Notes under the pieces: model-generated | Databases searched by the model: none | What the model was told of the DNA's origin: nothing | Seen by the model: the letters and a program-made list of their open reading frames with translations, nothing else | Part shown: positions 6,795-15,609 of the stretch, one piece after another | Layout: each line of letters opens with the position of its first letter | How positions within the stretch are numbered: the first letter of the stretch is position 1 | DNA from: Chryseobacterium gleum | GTDB lineage: Bacteria > Bacteroidota > Bacteroidia > Flavobacteriales_D > Crocinitomicaceae | DNA: 25,226 nucleotides | Direction of reading: 5' to 3' | NCBI GenBank assembly: GCA_943326315.2 | Contig: CALPSU020000008.1 | Location: forward strand, 1 to 25,226 | Translations under genes and position numbers: made by a program

Positions 6795-7445
6795 ATGATA
6801 AGAGAAAGAACATTATCGAAAATTATTCAAATTCCTATCGGTGATAATGAATTAAGTGGTGAGTTAATAATTCCGGAAGATTCCCGTGAATTGGTTATAT
6901 TTTCTCATGGCAGTGGAAGTAGTAGGTTTAGTTCTAGGAATAATTATGTTGCAAAAGAACTTCACAAAAAAAATATTAGTACATTTCTTTTTGATCTTTT
7001 AACAGAAGAGGAAGATCAAGTTTTCAGTAATAGGTTTGACATAGAATTATTATATGAAAGACTCGCTAGAGTTACAAAATTCATGTTTAATCATCCTATT
7101 TGTTCAGGATTTAAATTTGGATATTTTGGAGCAAGTACAGGAGCTGCATCTGCTATAAAAGCAGCAGTTTTATTACCAAATATTATTGATTCAATTGTGT
7201 TAAGAGGTGGAAGGCCTGATTTAGTTATAGATATTGCTAAAAATTTAAATGTGCCAACATTATTTATAGTTGGCGCAAAGGATTTTGAAGTACTTGTTTT
7301 AAATAAGAAGGTTTTCGATGTTTTAAAATGTGATAAAGAAATTAGAATTATACCAGGTGCAAGTCATCTTTTTGAAGAACCTGGAGCGTTGAATATTGTT
7401 GCGTCAATTGCAGGAGATTGGTTTAGTAAATATTTAGCCAATTGA
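6795..7445 (+). CDS. Alpha/beta hydrolase (dienelactone hydrolase-like)
   Basis: A 216-residue cytoplasmic alpha/beta hydrolase. The oxyanion-hole strand F-S-H-G-S-G-S-S is at 36-43, the nucleophile elbow F-G-A-S-T-G-A-A gives S114, and D163 (V-G-A-K-D) and H191 (G-A-S-H-L-F) complete the triad. This is the short dienelactone-hydrolase-like type. It is followed after 21 bp by a phosphoribosyltransferase gene. In other bacteria the same two domains occur adjacent or fused in one polypeptide (the Rv2030c-like arrangement in mycobacteria), so the pair probably acts in one process, but its substrate is not established. There is no signal peptide. The ATG at 6795 is the only sensible start. Confidence 0.85.
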   Translation: MIRERTLSKIIQIPIGDNELSGELIIPEDSRELVIFSHGSGSSRFSSRNNYVAKELHKKNISTFLFDLLTEEEDQVFSNRFDIELLYERLARVTKFMFNHPICSGFKFGYFGASTGAASAIKAAVLLPNIIDSIVLRGGRPDLVIDIAKNLNVPTLFIVGAKDFEVLVLNKKVFDVLKCDKEIRIIPGASHLFEEPGALNIVASIAGDWFSKYLAN

Positions 7446-7466
7446 ATAAACTAAAAAGTTTTAAAT

Positions 7467-8099
7467 ATGTTTACAGATAGATTAGATGCTGGTTTACAGT
7501 TATCGCTTGTGTTAAAAAAATATCAAAAAGTAAATGGAATTGTATTAGCCATTCCAAGGGGAGGTGTTCCAGTTGGTTATGTAGTAGCTAAGGAATTAGG
7601 TTTACCCTTGGAAATTGTCCTTTCAAAAAAAATTGGTCACCCATTAAATTCAGAGTTTGCAATAGGCTCTGTTTCGATGCATGGAGTGATTTTAAATAAT
7701 GATGTAAAAGATGTGCCTCAAGAATATATAAAAAAAGAGGTAATTCGAATTCAAAAAGATTTAGAAGAGAGATATAAATTGTTTATGGGAGATGAAAAAC
7801 CTACAGATTTAAAAGATAAAATTGTTATAATTGTTGATGACGGAATCGCAACAGGAAGCACAATGTTGGCTACTATTCAATCAGTAAGAAGAAGCTCACC
7901 AGCAAAAATAATCGTTGCAATACCAGTTGCGTCAAAAGACTCCTTAAAACGAATCCAAAAGATAACAGACGAAGTATTTTGTATTTTAGAACCAAATATT
8001 TTTTATGGAGTAGGTCAGTTTTATTACGATTTTAATCAAGTAGGTAATGATCAAGTTTTAAGATATTTAGAAGTTTTTCAGAAGGAAAAAAATGAATAA
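7467..8099 (+). CDS. Phosphoribosyltransferase family protein
   Basis: A 210-residue type I phosphoribosyltransferase. The PRPP-binding motif I-V-I-I-V-D-D-G-I-A-T-G-S-T (119-132) is complete, including the two acidic residues and the Thr/Gly loop. The N-terminal segment A-I-P-R-G-G-V-P-V-G (28-37) is typical of the subgroup found next to, or fused with, dienelactone-hydrolase-like domains. It is not one of the standard purine or pyrimidine salvage enzymes, and its base or substrate is unknown. It lies 21 bp after the alpha/beta hydrolase gene and converges on the glycosyltransferase operon with 5 bp between stops. I saw no hairpin terminator at that junction. Confidence 0.88.
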   Translation: MFTDRLDAGLQLSLVLKKYQKVNGIVLAIPRGGVPVGYVVAKELGLPLEIVLSKKIGHPLNSEFAIGSVSMHGVILNNDVKDVPQEYIKKEVIRIQKDLEERYKLFMGDEKPTDLKDKIVIIVDDGIATGSTMLATIQSVRRSSPAKIIVAIPVASKDSLKRIQKITDEVFCILEPNIFYGVGQFYYDFNQVGNDQVLRYLEVFQKEKNE

Positions 8100-8104
8100 C
8101 AATT

Positions 8105-9031
8105 TTATTTTTCAAATAATTCATATAAATACTCTTGTTCTTTTTGCCCTTTCGTTGGAAATAACTCGTTTTCAGTTTTTAAAAATTCTAAATCCATAAT
8201 TGTAGAATATCCTGATCTTGAAATGATTTTCTGAGCTCTTAATAATATGTAATCTGATTTTTTCCAGTCAATAGACTCTATTATTTCTATTTGCTCTACA
8301 TTATTTTTTATTGAAAATTGTTTTGGAACAATGAAAATTGTTTTAGAAGAAATTTTCTGAGCTAGTATTAATTGTTGTTCAAAAAACTGATGTGAATATG
8401 GATTAGGGCCACTTATTACTACAACAGTACGATAGATTTTTTCTTCTTTTTTATAGATTGAAAATCTAGATCTAGGGCCTATAAATTCAGCATTTTTAAA
8501 AATATTATTTACACTTAATTTCCCTGCAAATTTTGAATCCGGTGTATCAAGAATCCAAATTATATCGAATGCTTGAATTAATTTTTTATGTATTCTATCA
8601 ATAACTTTTGAATGCCATGAAACTGGTAAATTTATTTGGTGGGTAATAAATATTGATTTACATTTTTTTGTAAAAAAACCATACCTATGATCAGAAATAA
8701 CTATGTCAACATTGTATTTTTCTACAATATTTCTAACTTCTATTTTTTCAAGTTTTAATCTTTTAATTAATTTGAATCCACTTTTAAAAAGATCGCTTCC
8801 AAAATTCCCTTTGCCATTAAATTTAAATGGATACCCTTTATGATTTTCGTATTCTATTTCTGGAAAATAATTGTGAAATATTTTTTTTTGATCTTCATCA
8901 CAAGCAACAATAACTCTATTGTTTTGAAGTAAGAATTGGTGAATCAAAGGAATACATCTTGCAACATGTCCCATTCCCCAATTTAACGGTGAGATTAATA
9001 TTGTATGATTATTTATTGTCTCAGGCTTCAT
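8105..9031 (-). CDS. MurG-like GT-B glycosyltransferase
   Basis: A 308-residue cytoplasmic or membrane-associated glycosyltransferase. The N-terminal acceptor domain has P-L-N-W-G-M-G-H-V-A-R (15-25), the glycine-rich loop seen in MurG/UDP-glycosyltransferase-like proteins. The C-terminal donor-binding segment reads S-R-S-G-Y-S-T-I-M-D-L followed by P-T-K-G-Q-K-E-Q-E-Y-L (about 271-303), matching the GT28-type nucleotide-sugar signature. No transmembrane segment is obvious. It is the last gene of the cphA-led minus-strand run, and its ATG lies 11 bp inside the end of the family 9 glycosyltransferase gene. A role in making a surface glycan or decorating lipopolysaccharide fits the neighbour, but donor and acceptor are unknown. 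Confidence 0.82.
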   Translation of the reverse strand: MKPETINNHTILISPLNWGMGHVARCIPLIHQFLLQNNRVIVACDEDQKKIFHNYFPEIEYENHKGYPFKFNGKGNFGSDLFKSGFKLIKRLKLEKIEVRNIVEKYNVDIVISDHRYGFFTKKCKSIFITHQINLPVSWHSKVIDRIHKKLIQAFDIIWILDTPDSKFAGKLSVNNIFKNAEFIGPRSRFSIYKKEEKIYRTVVVISGPNPYSHQFFEQQLILAQKISSKTIFIVPKQFSIKNNVEQIEIIESIDWKKSDYILLRAQKIISRSGYSTIMDLEFLKTENELFPTKGQKEQEYLYELFEK

Positions 9032-10001
9032 TTGGGTCTAGGGCCAAATGAATATTATTACCACATTTGTAGTGACCTTTAGGACAAGTTTTATGCCCAT
9101 GTAATCCACACGGTCGACAATCTAAATCTTGAACTTCTCGGATAATAAAATCTTCCGATAAAGGTCCAAATCCAAAACTAGTTACTGTTGAACAAAAGAA
9201 AGCTGTTACAGGAGCATTCATAGCAGATGCAATATGTAAAGGGCCAGAATCATTTACAAAGTTTCTTTTTGCTTTAGACATTAAAGCCGCAGATTCTAAT
9301 AAGTTCAATTGACCTGCTAAATTTATACTTGTTTTTGAAATCGTTTTAGAAATGATATCTTCACAAAGTTCCTGATCACCTTTTCCTCCTAGAATATATA
9401 CTGTTCCAATTTGATTGTAATGGTTAATTAATTCTATCCATTTTTCAATTGGTAATTGTTTTGTATGCCAAACAGATGCTGGTGCTATGCAATAAAATGG
9501 AGATTGTATTATTTGAGATACAATACTGAAATCTTCTTCGGACGGATAAAGTTCTGGACGTTTTTTAGTGACAGCTCCAAATTCTTTTATAATAGAAAGA
9601 TTTCTTTCAACTTCATGTTGCCCATTTCCTATTGTATGATCAAATGTTTTAGTGAAAAAAAATGAAAAAGGATTCTTTTTAAATCCAAATTTTTGAGATG
9701 CTTTTGTAAATGTTGTAATTAGCCCCGAGCTCCCAAATCGATGTAGGTTTATAATTAGTTCGTATTTTTCTTTATTTAATTGTTTAATTAGATGAAAGAT
9801 TGATTTAAATTTCCCTTCTGATTTATTTAGTATAAAAACTTTTTGTAAGTGAGGATTATTATTCAAAAGACTTTCATTTCCTTTTCGAACAAGAAAATCT
9901 ATCTCAGAATTTGGAAAAATTCTTTTTAATTCGGAAATAACTGGAGTTGCTAGAATTACATCCCCTAAAAATGCAGTTTGAATAATGAGAATTTTTTTCA
10001 C
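9021..10001 (-). CDS. Glycosyltransferase family 9 (heptosyltransferase-like)
   Basis: A 326-residue GT9 protein of the WaaC/WaaF heptosyltransferase type, acting on the cytoplasmic face of the inner membrane on a lipid-linked core sugar. Family marks are F-L-G-D-V-I-L-A-T-P (11-20, with D13 in the position of the catalytic Asp), S-V-W-H-T-K-Q (176-182) and N-D-S-G-P-L-H-I-A-S-A (250-260). The C-terminal tail has a four-Cys cluster, C295, C298, C306 and C313, often seen in Bacteroidota GT9 proteins. The start is GTG at 10001. It forms a 4-nt GTGA overlap with the stop of the upstream T9SS cargo gene, and an 11-nt overlap follows downstream. The three genes are therefore tightly coupled. Confidence 0.9.
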   Translation of the reverse strand: MKKILIIQTAFLGDVILATPVISELKRIFPNSEIDFLVRKGNESLLNNNPHLQKVFILNKSEGKFKSIFHLIKQLNKEKYELIINLHRFGSSGLITTFTKASQKFGFKKNPFSFFFTKTFDHTIGNGQHEVERNLSIIKEFGAVTKKRPELYPSEEDFSIVSQIIQSPFYCIAPASVWHTKQLPIEKWIELINHYNQIGTVYILGGKGDQELCEDIISKTISKTSINLAGQLNLLESAALMSKAKRNFVNDSGPLHIASAMNAPVTAFFCSTVTSFGFGPLSEDFIIREVQDLDCRPCGLHGHKTCPKGHYKCGNNIHLALDPNEA

Positions 10002-12067
10002 TTTATTAAGTTTATGTGTCCCCGTTTAATTATTTCAATATTATTACCATCTGTAACCTTTAAAAGGTAAACATATGTTCCCGGCTCAGCAATTTTTCCA
10101 GATGAGGTTGTTCCGGTCCATCCTTGTTCTGGATCGGAAGATTCAAAAATTGGGTGCTCCCAAAGATTGAAAATTGTAAATTTATAATTTGAAACATCTA
10201 TTAATGAGACGATTGGTAAAAATAAATCATTTATTTTGTCTCCATTTGGAGTAAACGAATTTGGTAAGTAAATAATAGGTTTTAGGATTGAACAACTAGT
10301 GTTAGATATACTAGATTCTCTGGTTCCATAAATGTTATCTCCTTCAATTGCTTCAATGTAATAACACGCTTTTCCTTTGTAATCTATTTTTGAAATCTCA
10401 TCTTCAAAATAATGTTGTGAGTTTGATAAAGTAATTAAAGGGTCTTTCGAAAAAATACCATCCAATCCTCTATAAATTTTATATTCAAGTGTAGAACCAT
10501 TAAATTGTTCATATTTCGTCCAATTTAAGTAATGTTTCATTGCTAGATCGTCTGTTTGAATGGAGAGTAAAATTGTTTTAGCAGTATTTGAAATCATTCC
10601 TAGATTGCCACAACTATCAATTACAATTGCTCTGTATGTATAAGATTCTTTGTTAATAAATATTGTAGAATCTATAAAAAGTATTTCGGAATTTGTAACA
10701 GGTAACCGCCCAATTTCTTCAAATACATTTTCTTTATTTAATCTTTGAAACATGATTTCTTTTACACCTGTTCCGACTTCGATATAAAGATGTAATTCAA
10801 CTTTATCATTATTTATGGTTGCTGTTTTTATATAATTAAACGCAGGAGGGGTAGGGGAAATTATTTTTAGACATGTTCTATTTGAAAATGCTTCCCGTCC
10901 ATCAGTTGATAATGCTTTAATCGCAAAACAATACTCTTGAAGTGATTCACCTGTTACATGAAATTCAAGTAAACTTGTGCTACCAAAACTTTTCCATGCT
11001 TGACCAATTATGTGTCCCCAAACTTCGTAATTTGAAATAGCCGGCCAACCTTTATATTCTGTCCAAGATATCGTAACGTCTTTATTACAAATGTTTAAGG
11101 AAGAGCTTGACTTCATAGTTGTTTGAACTTCAGCTTTCGCAGATGTTTGAAAACTAAGTGCTGAGGCCGATGTTGGACAAGCATCAAAAGCTGAAATTGA
11201 ATATGTAAATGGACCATCGTTCAAATTAGGACTATAGGAAAACATTGTGTTTAACCTTCCTGGTATTGAAGCGATTTGTGAAGGAATACCTAAACCGTCT
11301 AGCATATATACGAGGTATCCTTGTGTATCTTTTTGATGGTTAATATTCCAAGAAATTACTACATTATTTGTTAATGTGTCAATAGAAACTTGAGATATTT
11401 TTGGTATATCAGGAGTCGTAATATCTTTAAAGTTATCTCCAGCGCTATTAGAAGTAAAATCACAGGGCTGATTGGGTACAACTATCTTATAATTAATAAA
11501 AGCTTGGCAAATATCAATTGTGTCTTTGTAAAAAGTAACACCATACAAAACACTATCTCTGACAGACCAAACACCTGCTGGGTATTCCTGATATATTTTA
11601 ACATACGCGACCATATTAGGACCTATATTTGTTAAAGGATTATTCCAAGTTAAAATTGCTGTTCCATCTGATGGATTATTAACGGATAAAAAAATATTTG
11701 AGATTACTTCTGTACTTGAACTTCCATCTAGAGTAGAAACAACTGTAATAAAATAATCAAATTTTTGAGTAACTCCTACGTGTGTATATGAAAGAGTATT
11801 TATCGAGTTAATAGTTGCTATTAGTCCATTTTGAGATGTGTGAATTTGATATTCTGTAAATGAATTTGTAGGATCTGCCGCCTGCGTCCAAGAGATTGTA
11901 ACATCCCCATTTACTGCTGTTTGAATACAAGTGATCTCAGTCGAAATAGATTTTGAAGGAGTTGAAAACAAGACAGATCTGTTGTCTTTTAATACTTTGC
12001 TTTCTTCCTTCCCAAAAGCTGGAAGAATGAAAGTGTTAATAAGAATAAAAACAATAAAATATTTCAT
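9998..12067 (-). CDS. T9SS type B sorting domain protein with FN3-like repeats
   Basis: A 689-residue exported protein. A signal peptide covers about residues 1-19 (M-K-Y-F-I-V... ending P-A-F-G). The body holds several fibronectin-III/Ig-like modules, visible from recurring strands such as V-T-I-S-W-T-Q, A-I-L-T-W-N-N, V-V-I-S-W-N-I and V-T-I-S-W-T-E. From about residue 598 the gliding motility-associated (type B) C-terminal domain begins, with L-P-N-S-F-T-P-N-G-D-K-I-N-D and ending in the usual Y-V-Y-L-L-K-V-T-D and basic strand. It should cross the outer membrane through the type IX system. It overlaps the following GT9 gene by 4 nt and starts 43 bp after the membrane-protein gene. No enzymatic domain is visible; an adhesive or structural role is likely. 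Confidence 0.88.
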   Translation of the reverse strand: MKYFIVFILINTFILPAFGKEESKVLKDNRSVLFSTPSKSISTEITCIQTAVNGDVTISWTQAADPTNSFTEYQIHTSQNGLIATINSINTLSYTHVGVTQKFDYFITVVSTLDGSSSTEVISNIFLSVNNPSDGTAILTWNNPLTNIGPNMVAYVKIYQEYPAGVWSVRDSVLYGVTFYKDTIDICQAFINYKIVVPNQPCDFTSNSAGDNFKDITTPDIPKISQVSIDTLTNNVVISWNINHQKDTQGYLVYMLDGLGIPSQIASIPGRLNTMFSYSPNLNDGPFTYSISAFDACPTSASALSFQTSAKAEVQTTMKSSSSLNICNKDVTISWTEYKGWPAISNYEVWGHIIGQAWKSFGSTSLLEFHVTGESLQEYCFAIKALSTDGREAFSNRTCLKIISPTPPAFNYIKTATINNDKVELHLYIEVGTGVKEIMFQRLNKENVFEEIGRLPVTNSEILFIDSTIFINKESYTYRAIVIDSCGNLGMISNTAKTILLSIQTDDLAMKHYLNWTKYEQFNGSTLEYKIYRGLDGIFSKDPLITLSNSQHYFEDEISKIDYKGKACYYIEAIEGDNIYGTRESSISNTSCSILKPIIYLPNSFTPNGDKINDLFLPIVSLIDVSNYKFTIFNLWEHPIFESSDPEQGWTGTTSSGKIAEPGTYVYLLKVTDGNNIEIIKRGHINLIK

Positions 12068-12099
12068 ATTTTGTTAACGAACAAATGCTGTATTTAGTA

Positions 12100-12107
12100 C
12101 AAATATA
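12100..12107 (-). promoter_or_regulatory. Candidate internal -7 box before the T9SS cargo gene
   Basis: On the minus strand this reads TATATTTG, an exact TAnnTTTG match 32 bp upstream of the ATG at 12067, in the short gap after the membrane-protein gene. It could give the cargo and glycosyltransferase genes their own transcription apart from cphA. No clear -33 TTG is seen at standard spacing. Confidence 0.35.
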
Positions 12108-12110
12108 GAC

Positions 12111-12842
12111 TTATTTTATATTATTTTCTGATTTCCAAAAAGAAGCAATTTTCACTAAAAGAACATCTCCCCCGGCGTAAAAAAAAATTGCCCCCATTGG
12201 AGGATTTGCAGCAGGAATAGTTGTGAATATTTTAGGAATCCAGGTCCAGCATTGGAAGTATGTTCCAACTAACTCAATGAAGATTACGCACAAAGCTATA
12301 AAACTGTACATGTTATCCCATTTCTTTCTCTTAAGTATCAAGAAAAAAAGACTTCCAAATAATAGTGAAAAAACATCATTTAGAAAAAAACCTACAGAAG
12401 TAAAAAGTAAAACAAAGAATATTAAGAATGCTTTTTTCAGAAAGATTTCATTTTTCTTAGCCCAATTTGTTTTTGAATAAATAACACCTGATGCATAAAC
12501 AATGGAATGTCCAAATGGAACATATAATGGAATGGTTTCTGTTCGATAGTTATACATACCCAATAATTTACAAAAGATTAGTTCACCTATATAAGAGAGG
12601 ACTACCATAATTATCATTAATTTTTTTAATTTCTGATCAGAAACATTGAAAATTAATGTGAAATAGATAATTGCAAATATATTTGTGATAATCCTTCCAT
12701 CGAAATAATTTCTAGAAAACGAAATTGAATCTATAGAAAGTGCTATAATGGTAAAAACAGTAAAAAACAAGGCGTAAAAAACCTGTTTTTTACTGTTAAT
12801 ATGAGTAGATTTTAAGTATGTATTTAATTTAACGTTAAACAT
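12111..12842 (-). CDS. Polytopic membrane protein of unknown function, overlapping cphA
   Basis: I do not recognise this 243-residue protein. It has about six or seven hydrophobic segments (roughly 21-40, 50-66, 73-94, 108-123, 137-170 as one or two helices, 178-197 and 212-231). Several polar residues fall inside or at the edge of these: E87, H112 in V-P-F-G-H, E190, and D226 in A-G-G-D-V. The segments Y-V-P-F-G-H-S and P-A-A-N-P-P-M-G-A look constrained and could be functional loops. There is no signal peptide or catalytic signature I can name. Its ATG lies 8 nt inside the end of cphA, so translation is probably coupled to that of cyanophycin synthetase. A link to cyanophycin metabolism is inferred from this overlap alone. 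Confidence 0.75.
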   Translation of the reverse strand: MFNVKLNTYLKSTHINSKKQVFYALFFTVFTIIALSIDSISFSRNYFDGRIITNIFAIIYFTLIFNVSDQKLKKLMIIMVVLSYIGELIFCKLLGMYNYRTETIPLYVPFGHSIVYASGVIYSKTNWAKKNEIFLKKAFLIFFVLLFTSVGFFLNDVFSLLFGSLFFLILKRKKWDNMYSFIALCVIFIELVGTYFQCWTWIPKIFTTIPAANPPMGAIFFYAGGDVLLVKIASFWKSENNIK

Positions 12843-15459
12843 TTAACCCTTCTCTTTCAGCATCTAAATACGACTGAACTACCTCAATAGCGTTATCAAT
12901 TACATCACTTAATGCAGTAATAAAAGTTCCTTTTTCAGCCATTGATAAAGCATGTTTTAAAGCTTCAATTTCAACAGGGATATATTCGTATGATTGAGTT
13001 GGATTTACTTCTAAAATTCCTTCGACTAATAATGCAACTATATCATCAGGTAAGCGACCTCTCAAATATTTATCTTGACGAATGATAATGTGGTCAAACA
13101 TTTGTGCAGATAATCTTCCCATATTTCGAATGTCATCATCTCTTCGGTCCCCTGTTCCTGTAATAATACCTATTTTAAAAGGTGAATCTATCGTAGTTAA
13201 AAATTCTTTTATACCAATAAAACCATCTGTATTATGAGCAAAATCTATCATTACTCGATGGTCTTTGAAATCAAAAATATTCATTCTTCCAGGAGTTTGT
13301 CCGGCAGATGGAATAAAAGTCTCTAAACTTCCTTTTATATCTTCGATTGTAAATCCATAAACATAAGAAGCTAGCGTTGCTGCTAAAACATTGTAAATCA
13401 TGAAAGTTACTTTTCCTCCAAATGTTAGAGGAACATGAGAAGCTTTATCTACTCTAAATTTCCAGTCTCCTTTTTTAATTGTGATATATCCATTTTCATA
13501 GATTGCAGCTATTCCACCTTTTTTACAATGCTCTACAATTACAGGATTATTTTCATTTATACTAAAGTAAGCAATTTTACAATCCAATGTCTTCGAAATA
13601 CCAACACAATGCTCATTATCAGCATTTAAAACGGCATATCCATCTCTTTTTACTGATCGAGCAACGACACCTTTTACTTTTGCCATATCGCTGAGTGTAT
13701 TAATGTCGGAAAGGCCCATGTGGTCTTCTTGAATATTTGTAATAACGGCAACGTCACATTTATTAAATCCTAAACCAGATCGTAAAATTCCTCCACGCGC
13801 CGTTTCTAAAACTGCAAATTCTACTGTGGGGTCTTTTAATATAAACTCAGCACTTACAGGTCCTGTTGTATCTCCTTTTGTTAGCATTGTATTTTGTACA
13901 TAAATACCATCAGAAGTAGTGAATCCAACCCTAAACCCATTATTTTTTACTATGTGAGAAATTAATCGAGTTGTTGTTGTTTTACCATTGGTACCAGTAA
14001 CTGCAATTATTGGAATTGTACAAGATTTACCTGGAGGATAAAGCATATCTATAACAGGTGCAGCTACATTTCTAGGTAATCCATTTGCTGGTGCTAAATG
14101 CATTCTAAAACCTGGCGCTGCATTTACTTCTAATACAACACCGCCAGTAACTTCTAGTGGTTCAGTAAGATTAGAAGCCATAATATCAATTCCGCAGATG
14201 TCTAAACCAATAATTCTCGAAATACGTTCAAAGATGAAAATGTTGTGGGGGTGAACAATATCTGTTATATCAGTTGACGTTCCTCCAGTACTTAGATTTG
14301 CGGTTCCTTTTAAATAGCATTTTTCATCTTTTGTTAAGATTGTTTCAAGGTTGTATTTCTTTTTCGCAAGTTCGTCGTTTGTTTCTTTATCAATACTAAT
14401 TTCAGTTAAAACGTTTTCATGGCCATAACCTCTTCTAGAATCTTTGTTTTCAATATCTATCAATTGTTGAATTGTTGAAATTCCGTCACCAATAATATGT
14501 GCAGGTTCACGCAAAGCTGCTGCAGTAAAACGATGATTAATAACAAGAATTCTAAAGTCAAATCCAGAAATAAATTTTTCTACAATAATTCTTCGAGAAT
14601 ATTTTTTCGCATGTTCATAAGCAGCGCGCGCTTCTTCAATTGTTCTAACATTTATTGAAGCTCCTTTCCCATGATTTCCATCTAAAGGCTTGAAAACTAA
14701 TGGGAAACCTACTTTTTTAATTACAACATCAACTTCTTCTTCCTGACTGATACACATTCCTTGAGCAACTGGAATAGCAGCATCTTGAAGCATTCTTTTA
14801 GTTTCATCTTTATTTCCTGCCAAATCAACTGCAATTGAACTAGTTTTATCCGTCATCGTAGCTCTAAAACGAACCTGATTTTTACCATAACCTAGTTGAA
14901 CTAAAGATTGGTTATTTAAACGGATAAAAGGTATGTTTCTTGCAACAGCTTCGTCAACAATACTTCCTGTACTAGGTCCAAAACGATCTTTTTCACGCAT
15001 TTCACGCATCGTTTTTATATCTAATTCTAAGTCATATTGTTCTCCAGAAATTATCGCTTCAGCAATTTTTACAGATGCTTTCGCGGCATATATACCTACG
15101 TTTTCCTCGGTATATGAAAAAACTACGTTATATACACCTGGTTGTCCTGTGCCTCTAGTTCTTCCGAAGCCACACTCCATTCCTGCTAATGTCTGAATTT
15201 CTAATGCAATATGTTCAATTACATGTCCCATCCAAGTGCCTTCTTCAACCCGTTCAAAAAATCCACCTTCATTACCTCTTGAACAACGATGAGATAACAT
15301 ACTAGGTAGTAATTTGACTAAACGTTCTTTAAAACCGTCAATTTTATTTGTTGGAAGCTCTTCTAACTCTTCCAAATCTAACTTCATAGCTATTAATTTA
15401 TTTCTATAATTAGACCAATAGTTAGGACCTCTGAGAATTTTTATTTCAACGATTTTCAT
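12835..15459 (-). CDS. cphA: Cyanophycin synthetase CphA
   Basis: An 874-residue cytoplasmic enzyme, the normal length for CphA1, which builds the storage polymer cyanophycin (multi-L-Arg-poly-L-Asp) using ATP for each Asp and Arg added. Three modules are visible in order. The N-terminal domain (1-~160) contains H-V-I-E-H at 79-83. An ATP-grasp domain (~220-475) has F-K-P-L-D-G-N-H-G-K-G (256-266) and the metal-site E-V-N-A-A-P-G (448-454). A Mur-ligase-like domain has the P-loop V-T-G-T-N-G-K-T-T-T-T (487-497) and the CphA-typical L-E-T-A-R-G-G-I-L-R (551-560). It is divergent from cyanophycinase and is the first gene of a minus-strand run. The next gene overlaps its end by 8 nt. Mur ligases lack the ATP-grasp half, so confusion with them is unlikely. 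Confidence 0.97.
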   Translation of the reverse strand: MKIVEIKILRGPNYWSNYRNKLIAMKLDLEELEELPTNKIDGFKERLVKLLPSMLSHRCSRGNEGGFFERVEEGTWMGHVIEHIALEIQTLAGMECGFGRTRGTGQPGVYNVVFSYTEENVGIYAAKASVKIAEAIISGEQYDLELDIKTMREMREKDRFGPSTGSIVDEAVARNIPFIRLNNQSLVQLGYGKNQVRFRATMTDKTSSIAVDLAGNKDETKRMLQDAAIPVAQGMCISQEEEVDVVIKKVGFPLVFKPLDGNHGKGASINVRTIEEARAAYEHAKKYSRRIIVEKFISGFDFRILVINHRFTAAALREPAHIIGDGISTIQQLIDIENKDSRRGYGHENVLTEISIDKETNDELAKKKYNLETILTKDEKCYLKGTANLSTGGTSTDITDIVHPHNIFIFERISRIIGLDICGIDIMASNLTEPLEVTGGVVLEVNAAPGFRMHLAPANGLPRNVAAPVIDMLYPPGKSCTIPIIAVTGTNGKTTTTRLISHIVKNNGFRVGFTTSDGIYVQNTMLTKGDTTGPVSAEFILKDPTVEFAVLETARGGILRSGLGFNKCDVAVITNIQEDHMGLSDINTLSDMAKVKGVVARSVKRDGYAVLNADNEHCVGISKTLDCKIAYFSINENNPVIVEHCKKGGIAAIYENGYITIKKGDWKFRVDKASHVPLTFGGKVTFMIYNVLAATLASYVYGFTIEDIKGSLETFIPSAGQTPGRMNIFDFKDHRVMIDFAHNTDGFIGIKEFLTTIDSPFKIGIITGTGDRRDDDIRNMGRLSAQMFDHIIIRQDKYLRGRLPDDIVALLVEGILEVNPTQSYEYIPVEIEALKHALSMAEKGTFITALSDVIDNAIEVVQSYLDAEREGLNV

Positions 15460-15521
15460 ATTTATATAGATTTATTTATACCAATATATGCAATTATTTT
15501 TTTCAATATTTTATGAATATA

Positions 15522-15546
15522 GGTTTAAAGGTTTGAATTTACAAAC
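15522..15546. promoter_or_regulatory. Candidate operator in the divergent cphA-cphB region
   Basis: The 177-bp gap between cphA and cphB contains GTTTG-N6-CAAAC (15531-15546), an inverted repeat, preceded by a partial direct copy GGTTTAAA (15522-15529). TGAAT half-sites resembling arginine-repressor (ArgR) half-boxes occur at about 15512-15519 and 15532-15539, 20 bp apart. In such AT-rich DNA these could be chance. The site is placed so that one regulator could control both genes. Confidence 0.3.
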
Positions 15547-15609
15547 GAAATTGTTAATAAATAATTCATAATTGAAATACAATGTTCAAAAACCTTAATG
15601 TGATACGAC

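Noticed and set aside
14933..15196. Plus-strand open frame of 87 codons inside cphA
   Set aside because: It lies antisense to the highly conserved N domain of CphA and shows no family of its own.
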